64,000 nucleotides of DNA from an uncultured Verrucomicrobiales bacterium (lineage in GTDB: Bacteria > Verrucomicrobiota > Verrucomicrobiia > Verrucomicrobiales > Akkermansiaceae), in NCBI GenBank assembly GCA_947039485.1, contig CAMQZC010000002.1:62001-126000 (forward strand), read 5' to 3'. This document shows positions 63,050 to 64,000 of the stretch, one piece after another. The notes beneath the pieces were generated by a model, which saw nothing but the letters and a program-made list of their open reading frames with translations, was not told where the DNA came from and did no database searches. Both the position numbers and the translations under genes were made by a program. Positions within the stretch are counted from its first letter, which is position 1; each line of letters begins with the position of its first letter.

Positions 63050-64000
63050 ATGTTATTTAATTCCTTAGAGTTTCTCATGTTCTTACCACTAGTCTTCTTA
63101 ATTTATTGGTTCATTGTCAATAAAAGTTTAAAGCTACAAAACATCTTCATTGTAGTGGTGAGCTATCTTTTCTATGGCTGGTGGGATTGGCGATTTCTTC
63201 TACTCATTGCCTTCACCTCATTCTGCAGCTATTACAGTGGGGTTTTGATGTGTGATCGCGATGGCGCAGCTAAGCGCACACTACGATTCAAAAAAATCAT
63301 CACCGGCAGCAATATTGTCTTAAATCTGCTCATTCTTGGCGTCTTTAAGTATTTCAACTTCTTCACAGATAGCTTAGAGACGATGCTGTCGTCTCTCGAC
63401 ATCAGCTTAGGCTGGGTGACCATCGATATTTTGCTCCCGATGGGGATTTCCTTCTATACATTCCAAGCGATTAGCTATACGATTGATATTTACCAAAAGA
63501 AACTTCAGCCTACTCATGACGTGGTGGCGTTTTTTGCTTTTGTCAGCTTCTTCCCACAATTAGTGGCGGGTCCTATCGAGAGGGCTACTAATTTGCTGCC
63601 TCAATTTGAACGAACAAGGCACTTTGATTACGGTCAAGCTGTTGATGGCTGTCGGCAGATTCTTTGGGGATTTTTTAAAAAGGTGGTTATTGCAGACACT
63701 TGTGCAGCTACTGTGAATCCTATATTTGATGACTGGGCTAATATGCCTGGTAGCACTTTGTGGATCGGGGCGTTTCTCTTCACGATTCAAATTTACTGCG
63801 ATTTCTCTGGCTACTCAGACATAGCGATTGGTACGTCTCGGCTCTTTGGTATTTCACTCCATCAGAACTTCAATTTCCCTTATTTCTCACGCGATATTGC
63901 AGAGTTCTGGCGCAGGTGGCACATCTCCCTCTCAACGTGGTTCCGCGACTATGTGTATATTCCTCTTGGTGGGAGTCGGGGCACGAAGATGCTTATTCTA
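63050..64000 (+). CDS. MBOAT-family O-acyltransferase (AlgI-like), 3' end outside window
   Basis: The frame from ATG 63050 stays open to the window end (317 codons seen of a usual ~460-500). It starts FNSLEFLMFLPLVFLIYWFI and has SYLFYGWWDWRFLLLI, LLPMGISFYTFQAISYTIDIY, FFPQLVAGPIERA, IQIYCDFSGYSDIAIG and the family motif FWRRWHISLSTWFRDYVYIPLGGSR. AlgI-type enzymes pass acetyl groups across the membrane to polysaccharides, together with an AlgJ/X-like partner that would lie beyond the window. It fits as the O-acetylation unit of the glycan locus. Confidence 0.93.
   Translation, partial: MLFNSLEFLMFLPLVFLIYWFIVNKSLKLQNIFIVVVSYLFYGWWDWRFLLLIAFTSFCSYYSGVLMCDRDGAAKRTLRFKKIITGSNIVLNLLILGVFKYFNFFTDSLETMLSSLDISLGWVTIDILLPMGISFYTFQAISYTIDIYQKKLQPTHDVVAFFAFVSFFPQLVAGPIERATNLLPQFERTRHFDYGQAVDGCRQILWGFFKKVVIADTCAATVNPIFDDWANMPGSTLWIGAFLFTIQIYCDFSGYSDIAIGTSRLFGISLHQNFNFPYFSRDIAEFWRRWHISLSTWFRDYVYIPLGGSRGTKMLIL

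Overview
The window looks like a bacterial chromosome segment from the PVC superphylum, most probably Verrucomicrobiota. This is inferred from the look of several proteins (ArgC, a PiT transporter fused to PhoU, PrmC with an NLPY motif, a short RecO) and from generally weak Shine-Dalgarno sequences. No rRNA or other taxonomic marker is present, so the placement is moderate. Positions 1-29,730 are mostly housekeeping genes in a moderately GC-rich style. Positions 30,373-35,250 and 42,500-58,660 are visibly richer in A+T and have an accessory character.

Layout. 1-3,573 (+): the end of an AsmA-like envelope protein, an IF-1-like protein, a WbaP-type sugar-phosphate transferase, TrmL and a DEDD-type exonuclease. 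3,623-12,651 (-): an OprP-like porin preceded by a cobalamin riboswitch and an intrinsic terminator, then recO, dxs, xseB, a GT-C-like membrane enzyme, a sigma-54 response regulator and argC. 12,756-30,420: tRNA-Pro, an acyltransferase, an SLC13 symporter, a PiT-PhoU phosphate transporter with a PhoR-like kinase, prfA-prmC, a MATE exporter, recQ, tRNA-Gln, two lipoproteins, nspC, tRNA-Arg and tmRNA.

30,467-34,600, directly downstream of tmRNA, is an eroded accessory patch. It holds a pseudogene with two internal TGA codons, a two-TM protein of unknown function, short degenerate copies of that protein's 3' end, a DUF2971-like protein, a small exported coiled-coil protein and an XRE regulator. 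34,783-39,282 is a diverged tandem duplication of a small HTH gene plus a PglF/CapD-type dehydratase. The first dehydratase copy has lost its NAD-binding loop and catalytic residues but keeps an open frame. The second HTH copy is a relic.

39,326-64,000 is a large surface-glycan locus. It starts with a Wza-like exporter and a Wzc-like BY-kinase. An AT-rich block of glycosyltransferases follows, with a flippase, two pyruvyl-transferase domains, an FrhB-like iron-sulfur protein, a radical SAM protein and an EpsG-like polymerase. The locus returns to GC-richer genes for PglC, PglD and PglE homologues. PglF, C, D and E together indicate that the glycan is primed with UDP-diNAc-bacillosamine. Gene relics (47,634; 54,566; 62,180) show that the middle of the locus has been repeatedly rearranged. 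The window ends inside an MBOAT (AlgI-like) O-acyltransferase.

The candidates most worth following are the B12 riboswitch placed ahead of a porin rather than a B12 gene, the dehydratase duplication with a dead copy, and the uncharacterised post-tmRNA patch.
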